This document shows, in pieces, positions 5,919 through 6,509 of a stretch of DNA of 6,509 bases. This stretch comes from Aquimarina sp. (GTDB lineage Bacteria > Bacteroidota > Bacteroidia > Flavobacteriales > Flavobacteriaceae), in the NCBI GenBank assembly GCA_020628975.1, contig JAHDEF010000102.1, forward strand, positions 1-6,509, read 5' to 3'. The notes under the pieces are model-generated. The model had not been told where the DNA came from. It made no database searches and worked only from the letters and a program-made list of their open reading frames with translations. Positions within the stretch are counted from its first letter, which is position 1, and each line of letters starts with the position of its first letter. A program made the position numbers and the translations under genes.

Positions 5919-6509
5919 ATGAAAATAATAGTACCTATGGCTGGTCGAGGATCTCGACTTCGCCCACACACGTTAACTGTACCAAAACCATTAATACCCA
6001 TAGTAGGCAAGCCAATAGTTCAACGTTTGGTAGAAGATATTGCTAAAGTAGTCAACCAACCTATTGATGAAGTAGCCTTCATAACTAAAGAAGATTTTGG
6101 TGTTGAAGATCAATTAACAGCTATTGCTAATAATTTAGGCGCTAAAGCCTCAATTTATTATCAAGATGAAGCTTTAGGTACCGGTCACGCCATTATGTGT
6201 GCTGCCGCATCTTTATCAGGACCATGTATTGTAGCATACGCTGATACTTTATTCAAAGCCGATTTTACCCTTGATCCAGATGCTGATGCTGTAATTTGGG
6301 TAAAACAAGTTGATAAACCAGAGGCTTATGGCGTGGTAAAACTTGATGCCAATAGTAATATTGTTGAATTGGTAGAAAAACCAAACGAGTTTGTCACAGA
6401 TTTGGCGGTTATCGGTATTTATTATTTTAAAGAAGGCGAAGCATTAAAAGCTTCACTACAAAAAGTATTAGATGCTAACTTAATGCATGGAGGTGAATAC
6501 CAGATTAAT
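5919..6509 (+). CDS. Sugar-phosphate nucleotidyltransferase (RmlA-like), N-terminal part, cut by window edge
   Basis: The frame is open for 197 codons from ATG 5919 to the window end. The N terminus MKIIVPMAGRGSRLRPHT carries the nucleotide-binding loop GxGxRLRP (residues 9-16), followed by PKPLIPIVGKPI (22-33). Further motifs are EALGTGHA (84-91), ADT (108-110, with Asp109 as the probable metal ligand), VEKP (152-155), GIYYF (166-170) and GGEYQI (191-196). Together they identify the NTP-transferase family that joins a sugar 1-phosphate to an NTP to make an activated sugar. It resembles glucose-1-phosphate thymidylyl- and uridylyltransferases, but base and sugar specificity cannot be read from this part. 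It may supply donors for the glycan moved by the upstream flippase. C-terminal domains, if any, are outside the window. Confidence 0.93.
   Translation, partial: MKIIVPMAGRGSRLRPHTLTVPKPLIPIVGKPIVQRLVEDIAKVVNQPIDEVAFITKEDFGVEDQLTAIANNLGAKASIYYQDEALGTGHAIMCAAASLSGPCIVAYADTLFKADFTLDPDADAVIWVKQVDKPEAYGVVKLDANSNIVELVEKPNEFVTDLAVIGIYYFKEGEALKASLQKVLDANLMHGGEYQIN

Noticed and set aside
5432..5969. Minus-strand open frames opposite dut and across the dut-nucleotidyltransferase gap (5432-5629, 5769-5969)
   Set aside because: The first is antisense to a dUTPase with all five motifs. The second spans the repeat-containing gap and the antisense of two genes; neither has a recognisable protein sequence.
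1..6509. A hidden defence system, toxin-antitoxin pair, mobile element or RNA gene
   Set aside because: Coding genes of known families fill nearly all of the window. The remaining gaps are 119, 140, 99, 89, 61 and 7 bp and contain only repeats, hairpins or plain AT-rich leader sequence; no tRNA-like fold, transposase, integrase or att-like pair was seen.

Overview
The window is ordinary chromosomal DNA from an AT-rich member of the Bacteroidota, most likely a flavobacterium (Flavobacteriaceae or a close relative). Support comes from the F-type ATPase gene order, from protein sequences that look flavobacterial (for example an alpha subunit of 525 residues), from starts preceded by A/T-rich leaders with no clear Shine-Dalgarno sequence, and from a downstream flippase-dut-nucleotidyltransferase group that I remember as common in this family. 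The taxonomic call is an inference from sequence style, not a database result.

Layout, all genes on the + strand. Positions 1-52 hold the last codons of atpE (c subunit). A strong hairpin with a short U-tract (64-104) follows, then atpF (b, 142-639), atpH (delta, 647-1195), atpA (alpha, 1257-2834), a 119-bp gap built of inverted heptanucleotide repeats (2835-2953), and atpG (gamma, 2954-3814). The gene run ends at a textbook intrinsic terminator (3861-3891). Beta (atpD) and epsilon (atpC) do not follow gamma, so they must be encoded elsewhere if the enzyme is complete.

A second transcription unit starts after the terminator. It holds a TTG-initiated multi-pass flippase of the polysaccharide/oligosaccharide exporter type (3955-5391), dut (dUTPase, 5388-5819, with a 4-nt ATGA overlap), a 99-bp gap with a small heptamer-like repeat, and a sugar-phosphate nucleotidyltransferase (5919 to the window edge, truncated by the edge).

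Functionally, the first block makes the membrane anchor, stators and part of the catalytic head of ATP synthase. The second block pairs two surface-glycan functions (nucleotide-sugar synthesis and lipid-linked sugar flipping) with a nucleotide-pool sanitation enzyme.

I found no defence system, CRISPR array, tRNA, rRNA, IS element or novel protein family. The most interesting material is non-coding: a terminator-like hairpin inside the atp operon between atpE and atpF, and short degenerate repeats, mostly of about 7 nt, that occupy three of the larger gaps.
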